Part shown: piece after piece, positions 1 to 8,868 of the stretch | Layout: every line of letters starts with the position of its first letter | Numbering within the stretch: the first letter of the stretch is position 1 | Origin: Tessaracoccus caeni | GTDB lineage: Bacteria > Actinomycetota > Actinomycetes > Propionibacteriales > Propionibacteriaceae | Direction of reading: 5' to 3' | Assembly (NCBI RefSeq): GCF_029211185.1 | Contig: NZ_JARGDO010000006.1 | Span: 124,001-188,000, forward strand | Length of the DNA stretch: 64,000 nucleotides | Translations under genes and position numbers: made by a program | The notes under the pieces: generated by a model | The model's database searches: none | What the model was told of the DNA's origin: nothing | What the model saw: only the letters and a program-made list of their open reading frames with translations

Positions 1-1
1 C

Positions 2-328
2 GCGCACCACCCCAGGATCGGCCAGCGCCCCACCGGAACGGGGGCAGAGGCCGCCGCGTCGCGTCGGGAGCAGGCCGCGATGGGAGGCGCATCGACGGAG
101 ACCGCCGAGGCCATGGCGCGGGCCAACGCCGCATACGAGGAGCGCTTCGGCCGGGTCTTCCTGATCCGGGCAGCCGGGCGCTCGCCCGAGGAGATGCTGG
201 CGGAGGCACGTCGTCGACTGGCCAACGACAAGGACTCCGAGGTGATCGAAGCGTTGGCGCAGCTGCGCCAGATCGCGATCCTGAGGCTCCGCCAGAGCCT
301 CGACACACCCCTGCCGGAGCAGCAATGA
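2..328 (+). CDS. uraD: OHCU decarboxylase (uric acid pathway), 5'-truncated by window edge
   Basis: The reading frame is open from base 2, so the gene starts outside the window. The visible 108 residues begin with AHHPRIG, the signature motif of 2-oxo-4-hydroxy-4-carboxy-5-ureidoimidazoline (OHCU) decarboxylase, and continue with the helical C-terminal part containing NAAYEERFG and the family's typical FLIRAAGRS segment. The enzyme catalyses the last step from urate to S-allantoin in the cytoplasm. Its TGA overlaps the ATG of a frame that holds HIU hydrolase, the enzyme acting just before it, so the two are co-transcribed. The internal ATG at 80 is not the real start because the family motif lies upstream of it. 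Confidence 0.93.
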   Translation, partial: AHHPRIGQRPTGTGAEAAASRREQAAMGGASTETAEAMARANAAYEERFGRVFLIRAAGRSPEEMLAEARRRLANDKDSEVIEALAQLRQIAILRLRQSLDTPLPEQQ

Positions 329-351
329 CAGCGCGAACGAGAGGAACCATC

Positions 352-675
352 GTGCCCAGCCATCTCACCACCCACATCCTGGATGCCACCTCCGGCACCC
401 CCGCCACCGGCGTCTCGGTGACGCTGACAGACGCCGCCGGGGCCGAGGTGGCCCGTGGACTCACCGACGACGACGGCCGGCTCGGGCTGGGCCCGGACGT
501 GCTTGCACCCGGCGACTATGCGCTCACCTTCGCCACCGGCCCTTACTTCTCCACGAGGGGCGTCGAGGCCTTCTATCCGACGGTGACCGTCGCCTTCACC
601 GTCGCCGACCGGCCGCACTACCACGTGCCCCTGATGCTGAGTCCGTTTGCCTATACGACATATCGTGGTAGTTGA
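352..675 (+). CDS. uraH: 5-hydroxyisourate hydrolase (transthyretin-like)
   Basis: A transthyretin-fold enzyme of about 107 residues that hydrolyses 5-hydroxyisourate to OHCU, the substrate of the preceding gene product. It has the family's N-terminal SHLTTHILD strand, a central GRL turn, and the C-terminal YRGS signature that carries active-site residues. I favour the GTG at 352, which has a GAGAGGA ribosome-binding site and places SHLTTH directly after the start as in family members. An in-frame ATG at 325 overlapping the uraD stop would add nine residues and cannot be excluded. A purine permease lies downstream, completing a urate uptake and breakdown set. Confidence 0.93.
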   Translation: MPSHLTTHILDATSGTPATGVSVTLTDAAGAEVARGLTDDDGRLGLGPDVLAPGDYALTFATGPYFSTRGVEAFYPTVTVAFTVADRPHYHVPLMLSPFAYTTYRGS

Positions 676-822
676 TTTTCCCGATTTTCGGCCATTTCTC
701 GGGTTTTGAAACAAAGCCTTAACAGGCTGGCAACCCCGTGTCGATTTCCAACGAATAGCTTACCGATCAAGCGAAAGCGCAGAGTATCTCAGGATCTCTA
801 GATGATCGATTGGAGATCGACC

Positions 823-2343
823 ATGTCCCAGACCATCACCCCCGCCGAGGCGCGCCCTCTCGGCACCTCGACTCGCCCAGAAGACGAACGCATCGGGCTC
901 GGCCGCACGTTCGGCTACGGCGTCCAGCACATCCTCGCGATGTTCGGTGGCGTCATCGCAGTGCCGCTCATCGTGGGCGGTGCCGCGGGGCTCGAGCCGT
1001 CCGTGACCGCGCTGCTCGTCGCCTGCGGCCTGTTCGTCAGCGGCGCCGCGACCCTGCTGCAGACCCTCGGCGTCCCGTTCTTCGGTGCGCAGCTGCCGCT
1101 GGTGCAGGGCACCTCCTTCGCGGCGGTTTCCACGATGCTCGCCATCATCGGCGACCGCGGCGAGGAGGGCCTCCGGCACGTGTTCGGCGCGATCATCGTC
1201 GCCGCCATCTTCGGCCTGGTCGTCACGCCCTTCTTCGCGCGGGTGGTGAAGTTCTTCCCCGCCGTGGTGACCGGCTCGATCATCACCATCATCGGGTTGT
1301 CCCTGATGCCGGTGGCCGCGCGCTGGATCACCGGCAACGCCACGATCGTGGTCGAAGGTGAGACCGTCGCCAACCCTGACTTCGCCTCGTTCGGGAGCAT
1401 CGGGCTCGCCATGTTCACCTTCGCGGTGGTGATCGTGCTCAGCAAGATCGAGGTGCTCTCGCGGCTCGCGGTCCTCCTCGGTCTGGCGATCGGCACGGTG
1501 TTCGCGCTGATCATCGGCATGGCCGACGCCTCTGTCGTGACCCAGGCGCAGCTGTTCGCCTTCCCGCAGCCCTTCGCGTTCGGCATGCCGCTGTTCTCCG
1601 TCGGTGCCAGCATCTCGATGATCATCGTGATCCTCGTCATCATGGTGGAGACCACCGCCGACCTGCTCGCCGTCGGTGAGGTCATCGGCACCAAGGTCGA
1701 CGCCAAGCGCGTCGGCGACGGGCTGCGCGCCGACATGATCTCGACGCTCGTCGCGCCGGCCTTCAACGCCTTCCCCGCTTCGGCCTTCGCGCAGAACGTG
1801 GGCCTGGTGGCCCTCACCGGCATCAAGAGCCGCTTCGCGGTGGCCGCCGGCGGCGCGATCCTGGTGGTGCTCGGCCTGTCTCCGATGGCGGCCGCGGTGT
1901 TCAGCCTCATCCCCACCCCCGTGCTCGGCGGCGCCGGCGTGGTGCTGTTCGGAACCGTGGCGGCCAGCGGCGTGCGCACCCTGGCCAAGGTGGACTACAA
2001 GGGCAACAACAACCTGGTGATCGTGGCCGCGTCGCTGGCCTTCGGTCTGATCCCCGTCGTCTCGCCCGACTTCTGGCACGCCTTCCCCGACTGGTTCGTC
2101 ACCATCTTCCACTCGGGCATCAGCGCGGCCGCCGTCGTCGCGGTGCTGCTGAACCTGTTCTTCAACGTGCTGCTTCCGGGTAAGCCCGAGGATCCCAACA
2201 CCTTCGCCGCCGGCCCGGCTGTGCGCGTTCAGGAGAACGAGGCCAAGGTGCTCAGCGCCGGTGGCACGCTGGATCCCGACTCCTACGAGCCCGACGATCG
2301 CGTCGAGGGCACTCGTGCCAAGAAGGTCGACACGGTGAAGTAG
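823..2343 (+). CDS. NCS2 family purine (urate/xanthine) permease
   Basis: A membrane protein of about 506 residues with roughly 12-14 hydrophobic segments. The nucleobase:cation symporter-2 signature QNVGLVALTG is near residue 325, and the family's FGVQHxLAMF-like segment near the N terminus appears as YGVQHILAMF. These proteins import xanthine, urate or uracil using the proton or sodium gradient. Position after two urate-degrading enzymes favours urate or xanthine as substrate; this is inferred from context. The ATG at 823 follows GGAG with good spacing and is preferred to an upstream in-frame ATG at 802. The last about 45 residues are a hydrophilic charged tail. Confidence 0.92.
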   Translation: MSQTITPAEARPLGTSTRPEDERIGLGRTFGYGVQHILAMFGGVIAVPLIVGGAAGLEPSVTALLVACGLFVSGAATLLQTLGVPFFGAQLPLVQGTSFAAVSTMLAIIGDRGEEGLRHVFGAIIVAAIFGLVVTPFFARVVKFFPAVVTGSIITIIGLSLMPVAARWITGNATIVVEGETVANPDFASFGSIGLAMFTFAVVIVLSKIEVLSRLAVLLGLAIGTVFALIIGMADASVVTQAQLFAFPQPFAFGMPLFSVGASISMIIVILVIMVETTADLLAVGEVIGTKVDAKRVGDGLRADMISTLVAPAFNAFPASAFAQNVGLVALTGIKSRFAVAAGGAILVVLGLSPMAAAVFSLIPTPVLGGAGVVLFGTVAASGVRTLAKVDYKGNNNLVIVAASLAFGLIPVVSPDFWHAFPDWFVTIFHSGISAAAVVAVLLNLFFNVLLPGKPEDPNTFAAGPAVRVQENEAKVLSAGGTLDPDSYEPDDRVEGTRAKKVDTVK

Positions 2344-2371
2344 GCCGTACGCCGCAGCAACCCCATCGATC

Positions 2372-2414
2372 GGGAGAGGTCAGGACGCAGCCACCAGCGT
2401 CCTGGCCTTCTCCC
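2372..2414 (+). terminator. hairpin downstream of NCS2 permease
   Basis: Imperfect inverted repeat of about 17 bases per arm, with left arm GGGAGAGGTCAGGACGC and right arm GCGTCCTGGCCTTCTCCC, separated by eight bases. It starts 28 bases after the permease stop. There is no long T tract, so this is a probable terminator or mRNA-stabilising hairpin. Confidence 0.55.
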
Positions 2415-2467
2415 ATGACAAGAGGTCTCGCAGATAGTGGCACCTCTCACGAATCAGAAAGCGACAC

Positions 2468-3256
2468 ATGAATCAGGACATGCGACCGGCCGTCGGCTGG
2501 CTTCTTCTCGTCGGTGCGGCCGCCGGACTGCTCTCGGGCATGTTCGGCATCGGCGGCGGCACGATCATCGTGCCGGCGCTCGCCCTCTGGCTGGGCATGC
2601 CGCAGAAGCTGGCGGTGGGCACCTCCGTCGCCGCGATCCTGCCGACGGCGGTGGTCGGGGCCGCCAGCTACGCCTGGGCGGGCAACGTCGACTGGATCGC
2701 GGCTGCCTGCCTGGCGCTGGGCATCGTCGTCGGGGCGCAGTTCGGCAGCCTCCTGCTCGCCAAACTGCCCACCAGCACCATTCAGTGGTCGTTCATGGTG
2801 TTCCTCGCGATCGTGATCGTGAGCCTGTGGTTCGTCGTGCCCGCGCGCGACCAGCAGATCGACGTCACCCTGCTGAGCGGCGCGCTGCTGGTGGTGTTAG
2901 GCCTTGTCACTGGCGTTCTCGGAGGCATCCTCGGTGTCGGCGGCGGCATCATCGTGGTGCCGATGCTGATGTTCTTCTTCGGCGCCAACGACCTTCAGGC
3001 GAAGGGCACGTCACTGCTCATGATGATCCCCGGATCGATCTCGGGCACGCTCGGCAACGTGAGGCGCAAGAACGTCGACCTGAGGGCGGCGGTCGCCGTG
3101 GGTCTGTCTGCGTGCGTCCTCGCCCCGGTGGGAACCGCCATCGCCGGTTGGGTGGATCCGCTCGTCGGCAACATCGCCTTCTCCCTCTACTTGGCCTTCA
3201 TCCTCGGCCAGATGCTGACCCGGAAGTTGAAGGAGAAGCGCTCCGACGCCTCTTGA
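2468..3256 (+). CDS. TauE/SafE family membrane exporter
   Basis: A 262-residue protein with about eight hydrophobic segments arranged as two halves. Each half starts with a glycine-rich motif: GMFGIGGGTIIVPAL near residue 27 and GVLGGILGVGGGIIVVPML near residue 150, typical of the TauE/SafE (DUF81) family. Members export sulfite, sulfoacetate or other small anions across the inner membrane; the substrate here is unknown. The ribosome-binding site is weak, so the ATG at 2468 is chosen by family length. The gene ends a few bases before repeat copy R1, which separates it from the convergent YibE/F gene. Confidence 0.88.
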   Translation: MNQDMRPAVGWLLLVGAAAGLLSGMFGIGGGTIIVPALALWLGMPQKLAVGTSVAAILPTAVVGAASYAWAGNVDWIAAACLALGIVVGAQFGSLLLAKLPTSTIQWSFMVFLAIVIVSLWFVVPARDQQIDVTLLSGALLVVLGLVTGVLGGILGVGGGIIVVPMLMFFFGANDLQAKGTSLLMMIPGSISGTLGNVRRKNVDLRAAVAVGLSACVLAPVGTAIAGWVDPLVGNIAFSLYLAFILGQMLTRKLKEKRSDAS

Positions 3257-3266
3257 CCCCCCACCC

Positions 3267-3482
3267 ACGCTCTTCGAGGTGCGAGGCCGTCTGCGGCCGA
3301 GCCTCGAGGAGAGCCGGCTGGCGGCCGAAGAACAGTCCCAGCCAAGGGTCGCGCTGGCTCTTTTCGAGGCTCAGGCTTGGGGCTTGTTCCTCGCCCTGAG
3401 CCTTCGCACCTCAAAGAGCGTGAACGAGGTGCTTCGCGCCCTCTGGATTTTCGAGGCTCGTTCCTCGCACCTCAAAGAGCGT
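3267..3482. repeat. Dispersed palindromic repeat, copy R1
   Basis: Begins ACGCTCTTCGAGGTGCG and ends CGCACCTCAAAGAGCGT, with internal AGCCTCGAGGAGAG, GGCTCTTTTCGAGGCT and a second CACCTCAAAGAGCGT at about 3410-3424. The copy is composite: two units are joined by a linker resembling GGTGCTTCGCGCC. It fills the gap between convergent tauE and yibE-like genes, and its right end contains the TGA stop of the YibE/F gene. The same family recurs at 11124, 17320, 36045, 41733, 58695 and 59789. Confidence 0.9.
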
Positions 3483-4644
3483 GATGACGGGCAGGGGCGA
3501 CGGTGAGGGCGGCGATTCCCGTCGTGATCGGTACCGAGAGGACCAAGCCGATGGCCGAGGCCAGGGTGCGCACCAACTCGCCTGCGAACAGTTCTCGGCC
3601 GAACAGTGAGACCACGTCGCTTTGGATGAAGTAGATCAGCAGCAGCACCGTCAGCGCGCTGCCGGCGTAGGCGAACACGATGGTGTAGATGGTGGATGCG
3701 ATGTGGTCGCGCCCGATCCGCATGCCGGCGGCGAAGATCTGGCGGCGCGTGTAGTGGGGGGCGGCGGCTCGCAGCTCCCACACGGCGGACGACTGGGTGA
3801 TCGTCACGTCGTTCAGCACGCCGAGGCCGCCGATGATGATGCCGACCATCAGCAGTTCCTGGAAGTCGATGCCACCGGCGAGCTGGGCGAGGTCGAACTC
3901 GTTCTCGTCGGCGAATCCCGACAGCCGGGCCAGCTTCACGGCCGCCATGCCGAGCCCCGTCGTGACCGCCAGGCCGAGCAGCGTGCCGGCCAGCGCCGTC
4001 GACGTCCTGATGGAGATGCCATGCGCCACGTAGAGCACCACGAACATGATGGCCGTCGACCCGGCCAGCGCCACCGCCATGCCCGGTCGTCCGACGATGA
4101 TCGCCGGCAGGATGAACCCGACCAGCACCCAGCCCGCGACGATGAGGCCGACGATCGCGAACAGACCTTTCCATCGTGCGACTGCGAAGACCGCGACGAG
4201 GAACAACGCCCCCAGCGCGATCAGAACCGGCAGCCGGTTGGTGCCCGCGTAGGAATAGATGGTGCCGTCGTCGGTGGGGATGGCCATCACTTGGACGGAG
4301 TCGCCGGAACGCAGTCCCGCCTGCGTGGTGGCTCCGGTCAGATCGATTGTGACGCGCTCACCGGAGTCCAGCTCGATGGTGGCCTTCTCGCAGCCCAGCG
4401 CCTCGGCCTGCTCCCCGCAGGGGCCATCGAGGGAGACGATGGTGGCGTCGACGCGGGTCACGCCCGGCGCCTCTGCCATCACGAACGTGGTGGCCTCCAT
4501 CTCTGCGGCGCTCGGCCACAGCCAGATCAGTCCCGCCACGGCCAGCGCCCCGACCACGGCCAAGAACGCGATCAGTGCGTTGCGAGCCTGGGTGCCCACC
4601 TCGACGGCGTCGAGGTCGTCATGGTTTCCATGCGAGTGTCCCAT
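3472..4644 (-). CDS. YibE/F family membrane protein
   Basis: A 390-residue protein beginning with a His-rich MGHSHGNHDD segment, then one membrane segment and an extracytoplasmic OB-like region (about residues 50-130, including the VTRVDATIVSLDG and GERVTIDLTG strands), then seven or so membrane helices typical of the YibE/F family. Transport or export function is unproven. The start at 4644 has TAGTCT seven bases upstream and no ribosome-binding site, suggesting leaderless transcription; longer readings upstream run through an intergenic hairpin and are rejected. The last residues (HAL) and the stop codon are encoded by repeat copy R1, so the C terminus has been fixed by repeat insertion. 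Confidence 0.85.
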   Translation of the reverse strand: MGHSHGNHDDLDAVEVGTQARNALIAFLAVVGALAVAGLIWLWPSAAEMEATTFVMAEAPGVTRVDATIVSLDGPCGEQAEALGCEKATIELDSGERVTIDLTGATTQAGLRSGDSVQVMAIPTDDGTIYSYAGTNRLPVLIALGALFLVAVFAVARWKGLFAIVGLIVAGWVLVGFILPAIIVGRPGMAVALAGSTAIMFVVLYVAHGISIRTSTALAGTLLGLAVTTGLGMAAVKLARLSGFADENEFDLAQLAGGIDFQELLMVGIIIGGLGVLNDVTITQSSAVWELRAAAPHYTRRQIFAAGMRIGRDHIASTIYTIVFAYAGSALTVLLLIYFIQSDVVSLFGRELFAGELVRTLASAIGLVLSVPITTGIAALTVAPARHHAL

Positions 4645-4683
4645 GCGCCCGAGACTACTGGCCGTCGCGTCATCCCGACCCGC

Positions 4684-4756
4684 GTGCACAGATCTGCGTA
4701 TAGGCCGAGGCCTCGCGTATATGGCGGGGCCTCGGCCTATACGCAGATCTGTGCAC
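4684..4756. repeat. Perfect 29-bp inverted repeat (long hairpin) between divergent genes
   Basis: Left arm 4684-4712 begins GTGCACAGATCTGCGTATAG, and the right arm 4728-4756 is its exact reverse complement, with a 15-base loop. It lies between the divergent YibE/F and DUF4129 genes, so it is not a terminator for either. A related hairpin with compensatory changes is at 61009-61061. Confidence 0.95.
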
Positions 4757-4805
4757 GGAAGGGGCGTTTCAAAGAGGTGAAAGAGCCAGGCATTAGGCTC
4801 TGGGC

Positions 4806-5519
4806 ATGGGTGATCGAGGGCGACGCGCGGCGGTAGCGGTGGTGCTCGGGGCCCTCGCCGTCCTCGTGGTGGCCGCGATGGGGGCCAGCAGTTCGTGGGG
4901 ACAGGTGTTCCGCGAGCTGCCGTCCAAGCCGCAGCGGGTGTCCGTGACGCCGCAGCCGGAAGCGCCTTCCGCTTCTCCGTCGCCTTCACCCGGTCCGCTG
5001 GACGAACTCGCCGACATCGAGCCGTTCCAGATCCCGGGGTGGCTGATCGATCTGGTGGTGGCGCTCGCCGTCGTGGCGGCGGTGGCGCTCCTGGCGTGGT
5101 TCGTCGTCGTGGTGTATCGGGCCTTCCGGGAGCCGGGCCTCCGTCAGGCGGCGGTAGGCGCGGGGACCGGCGTCGAAGTCTCGGTGATCGAGGAGCAGGT
5201 CTCGCAGTCGCTGGAGGAGACGCTCGCGCGATTGCGGTCGGGGGTCGCCGTTGACGACGCCGTCGTGGCGTGCTGGCGCCGGCTGGAGTCGATCGCCGCC
5301 GACAGTGGGATCGTGCGCGAGGCCACCCAGACAAGCGAGGAGTTCACGCTGGAGATCCTGGATCGCGCAGCGGTCGACGGTGCGGACCTCGCCGATCTCG
5401 CGGCGCTCTACCGCCAAGCGATGTTCTCCGTGCACGTGCTGACCGACGCGGATCGTGAGCGCGCCATCCGGTGCCTGGAGAACCTCACCGCGCAGTTGGA
5501 GCGACGCCATGTCGGGTAG
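4806..5519 (+). CDS. DUF4129 domain membrane protein
   Basis: A 237-residue protein with an N-terminal membrane segment (about 8-27), a short extracytoplasmic Pro/Ser-rich stretch, a second membrane segment (about 80-103), and a cytoplasmic helical domain with the DUF4129 pattern (AVVACWRRLESIAADSG, then TSEEFT, then LYRQAMFS). DUF4129 proteins accompany MoxR ATPases and DUF58 proteins, as here, and are thought to act in an envelope-associated assembly. The start has TAGGCT exactly six bases upstream, consistent with a leaderless mRNA. It is the first gene of a five-gene operon and overlaps the next by 11 bases. Confidence 0.85.
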   Translation: MGDRGRRAAVAVVLGALAVLVVAAMGASSSWGQVFRELPSKPQRVSVTPQPEAPSASPSPSPGPLDELADIEPFQIPGWLIDLVVALAVVAAVALLAWFVVVVYRAFREPGLRQAAVGAGTGVEVSVIEEQVSQSLEETLARLRSGVAVDDAVVACWRRLESIAADSGIVREATQTSEEFTLEILDRAAVDGADLADLAALYRQAMFSVHVLTDADRERAIRCLENLTAQLERRHVG

Positions 5520-6014
5520 TGGGCGCAGGTCGTGGCGCGGCCTCGTCGTTCGTCTCACCGGTGGCGTTCTTGCGGCCGTCCTGGTGGTGATCATCTGCCG
5601 GTTGGTGCGAGTCGAAGTCGACCCGATCCCCGCCGTCATCATGGGGCTTCTCGTCGGTTCGTATCTCTGGCTGGCGGGATGGTTCGAGCGCCCGGACGCC
5701 GGGCCCTCGTGGCGGCAGCCTCAACCCCTCATGGAGCGCTCGCGGCTGTCGGCCGACGTGCGCACCAACCGGATCGCGACCATGCTCGTGCATTCGCGGC
5801 CCGGGGAGGACTTCGAGTCCAGCGCGTTGACCAGGAAGCTCGCCGAGCTGGCGGCGTCGCGCCTGGTTCGGCACCACCATGTGCCGGCCGATGACCCGCT
5901 GGCACACGCCGACGGCCGGCTCAGCGCGCCGCTTCTCGCGCACCTTCGCTCCGAACGCCCGCCCGCCCTGAAGCGCGCCACGCTGCGCGCCTACCTCAAG
6001 GAGATCGACGACCT

Positions 6015-6018
<4 letters not shown>
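5509..6018 (+). CDS. Hypothetical two-helix membrane protein of the MoxR operon
   Basis: A 169-residue protein with two membrane helices near the N terminus (about 11-28 and 36-53) followed by a cytoplasmic helical domain rich in Arg, Leu and His. I do not recognise a named family. The start chosen at 5509 overlaps the end of the DUF4129 gene; an in-frame upstream ATG at 5455 would overlap it far more. The stop overlaps the GTG start of the MoxR ATPase (GTGA), so translation is coupled. Proteins of this size and topology commonly occupy this slot in actinobacterial DUF4129-MoxR-DUF58 operons, suggesting a structural partner of the same complex. Confidence 0.75.
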
Positions 6019-7009
<991 letters not shown>

Positions 7010-7010
<1 letters not shown>

Positions 7011-8287
7011 TGCCCTTCCGATACACGCACGCGCTGCTCCGCTCGGTCCTGCTGGCGACCGCGCTCGGGGTCGCTGCCGTCGTGATGGGGCGTCCAGACG
7101 CGTTGGTGCTGGCCGTTCCGTTCGTCGTGCACGTCGCATGGGCGCTGCTCGGACGCCCGACCGCGGCGCCCGAGGTGGTCACTCGGCCGCAGGCGGTGTC
7201 CGTGGCCGAGGGTACCGCGGTGGATCTCGCCGTCGGCCTCGCGGGCGCTCCGGCCGGCGCCGTCGCCGCGGTCCAGTGGCGGCAGCTGCCGTCGTCCGCG
7301 TTCACCCCGGAGACCGGAACGGTCCTCGACCGCGCCGACCGGGAGGTGGTGACCGTGTTCGAGCCCTCGCGGTGGGGCCGCTACACCTTGTCCCCCGGGT
7401 TGGTCGTCTGCACCGACGCGAGCCTCGGCTGGCGCTATGCGGCGAAGACCGACCGGGTCGCGATCACGGTGCGCCCCACGTCGCTGGCGCTCGAGGGAGG
7501 CAGCGGCGTCGCTCAGCCCATCGGCCTCGCGGGAGCCCACCGCTCCCGCCACCGGGGCGACGGCAGCGACCTCGCGGACGTCCGCGAGTTCCGGCCCGGC
7601 GATCGGCTGCGCCGGATCAACTGGCGGGTGAGCTCGCGACTCGGCGCGCTCCACGTCAACTCGACGCTGACCGAGCGCGACACCGACGTCCTGATCGTCG
7701 CCGACACCCTTCACGACATCCTGGACGCCGACGATGCCGCCGCCACCAGCCTGGACGCCACGGTACGGGCCATCGCCGCGATCACCAGCCACTACACCGG
7801 GTTCGGCGACCGAGTTGCCGTGCACGATCTGGGCCTGCGCATCGGCATGATCCGACCCGGCTCCGGCCCGCGCCAGGCGCGCGTGGTGCTCGGCGTGCTG
7901 GCCCAGGCGCGACGGACGATGGAGGACTGGGACCGGATCCGTCGCGTGCGTCGTATTGCGAGCGGCACACTGGTGTTCTTCTGCTCGCCGCTGCTGGAGC
8001 CCGAGGTGCAGGACGAGCTGGTGAGGCTGCGTCGGTTGGGTGCCGAGGTGATCGCCGTCGACACCCTGCCCGAGGGCGTCGGCCGGTTCGATCACATCGG
8101 GGCCTTCCCCAAGGACTTCTACTTCGGCGAGGCCTGGATGCTTCGGCGGATGGAGCGCGACGACGTGCTGGACCGTCTGCGCGCCCACGGCATCCCGGTC
8201 GTTGCCTGGCGTGGCACGGGCAGTCTGGCCAGCGTGCTGCTCGCGATGGAGGCGGCACGGTCGGCGCCCCGAAGGAGGCTGGCGTGA
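7010..8287 (+). CDS. DUF58 domain protein
   Basis: A 425-residue protein with two short membrane segments near the N terminus (about 10-45), a beta-rich region (about 55-160), then the DUF58 core with GDRLRRINWRVSSRLG near 200, the family's most conserved segment (R-x-I-x-W), followed by a VWA-like fold with LIVADT. DUF58 proteins are clients or partners of MoxR ATPases. The start overlaps the MoxR stop, and the stop overlaps the GTG of the following gene. Longer readings upstream in the same frame lie inside moxR and are excluded. Confidence 0.9.
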
Positions 8288-8859
8288 TAGGCCCGACCGA
8301 AGCGATCACCGATGTCGTCTACGCCCTGCGTCTGGTGAGGCCGGGGCAGTGGTTGCTGCGTCTTCTGTGCGGCGCGACCCTGGCGGCCGCGGCGGTGCTG
8401 TGCGCGACCTGGTTCCCGATCGTGTCCCAGGAACTGCTGCTAGCGATCATCGCCGTGGCTGGGGTGTGGTCGCTGGCGCGCCCGGAGTCGTGGGCGTCGC
8501 TCGTCGCGATCGCGGTGGTGGCGCTGTGGTGGCTGGGAACGGCCGGCGACGCGCAGTGGTGGCAGAGCGCCGCGCTCGCCGGGTTGCTGGCCGCGTTCCA
8601 TCTCACCGTCGCGCAATGCGCCGCGGCGCCGTCGTACACGGCGATCGGCGGCGGGGCTGCGCTGTCCTGGCTGGTGCGAGGACTGGGTTACCTCGTCGTC
8701 TGCGCCGGCATGATCCTGCTCGTCGTGGGCGTCGCCTCGTTGTCCGAGGGAGTCGCGCCCCGCGGCCTCTGGTGGGTGGCGGCGGCGCTGGCGGCCGTGG
8801 TGACGTCGACGGTGCTCGCGGTGCTGCGGGTAAAAGGGAAGCCAGGGCGGCAGGAGTAG
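8284..8859 (+). CDS. Hypothetical membrane protein, last gene of MoxR operon
   Basis: A 191-residue protein with about six hydrophobic segments and a short basic C-terminal tail (RVKGKPGRQE). No named family is recognised. It starts with GTG at 8284, overlapping the DUF58 stop, so it is co-translated with it. Its position suggests a membrane component of the MoxR/DUF58 assembly, which is inferred only from the operon. Confidence 0.75.
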   Translation: MIGPTEAITDVVYALRLVRPGQWLLRLLCGATLAAAAVLCATWFPIVSQELLLAIIAVAGVWSLARPESWASLVAIAVVALWWLGTAGDAQWWQSAALAGLLAAFHLTVAQCAAAPSYTAIGGGAALSWLVRGLGYLVVCAGMILLVVGVASLSEGVAPRGLWWVAAALAAVVTSTVLAVLRVKGKPGRQE

Positions 8860-8868
8860 GGTACGGGC

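Noticed and set aside
760-2112. 450-residue open frame antisense to the NCS2 permease
   Set aside because: Composition is His/Asp/Gly/Arg-rich, typical of the complementary strand of G+C-rich genes; the sense frame has a clear family signature.
3257-3480. Small genes reading through repeat copies (e.g. peptides with TLFEVR or SHLKER)
   Set aside because: These frames arise in every copy of the repeat and have no start signals; they are not independent genes.
4645-5334. N-terminal extension of the YibE/F frame to 5334
   Set aside because: It runs through the intergenic hairpin and antisense of the DUF4129 gene and is Arg/Pro-rich; the MGHSHGNH start has a -10-like hexamer at the right distance.
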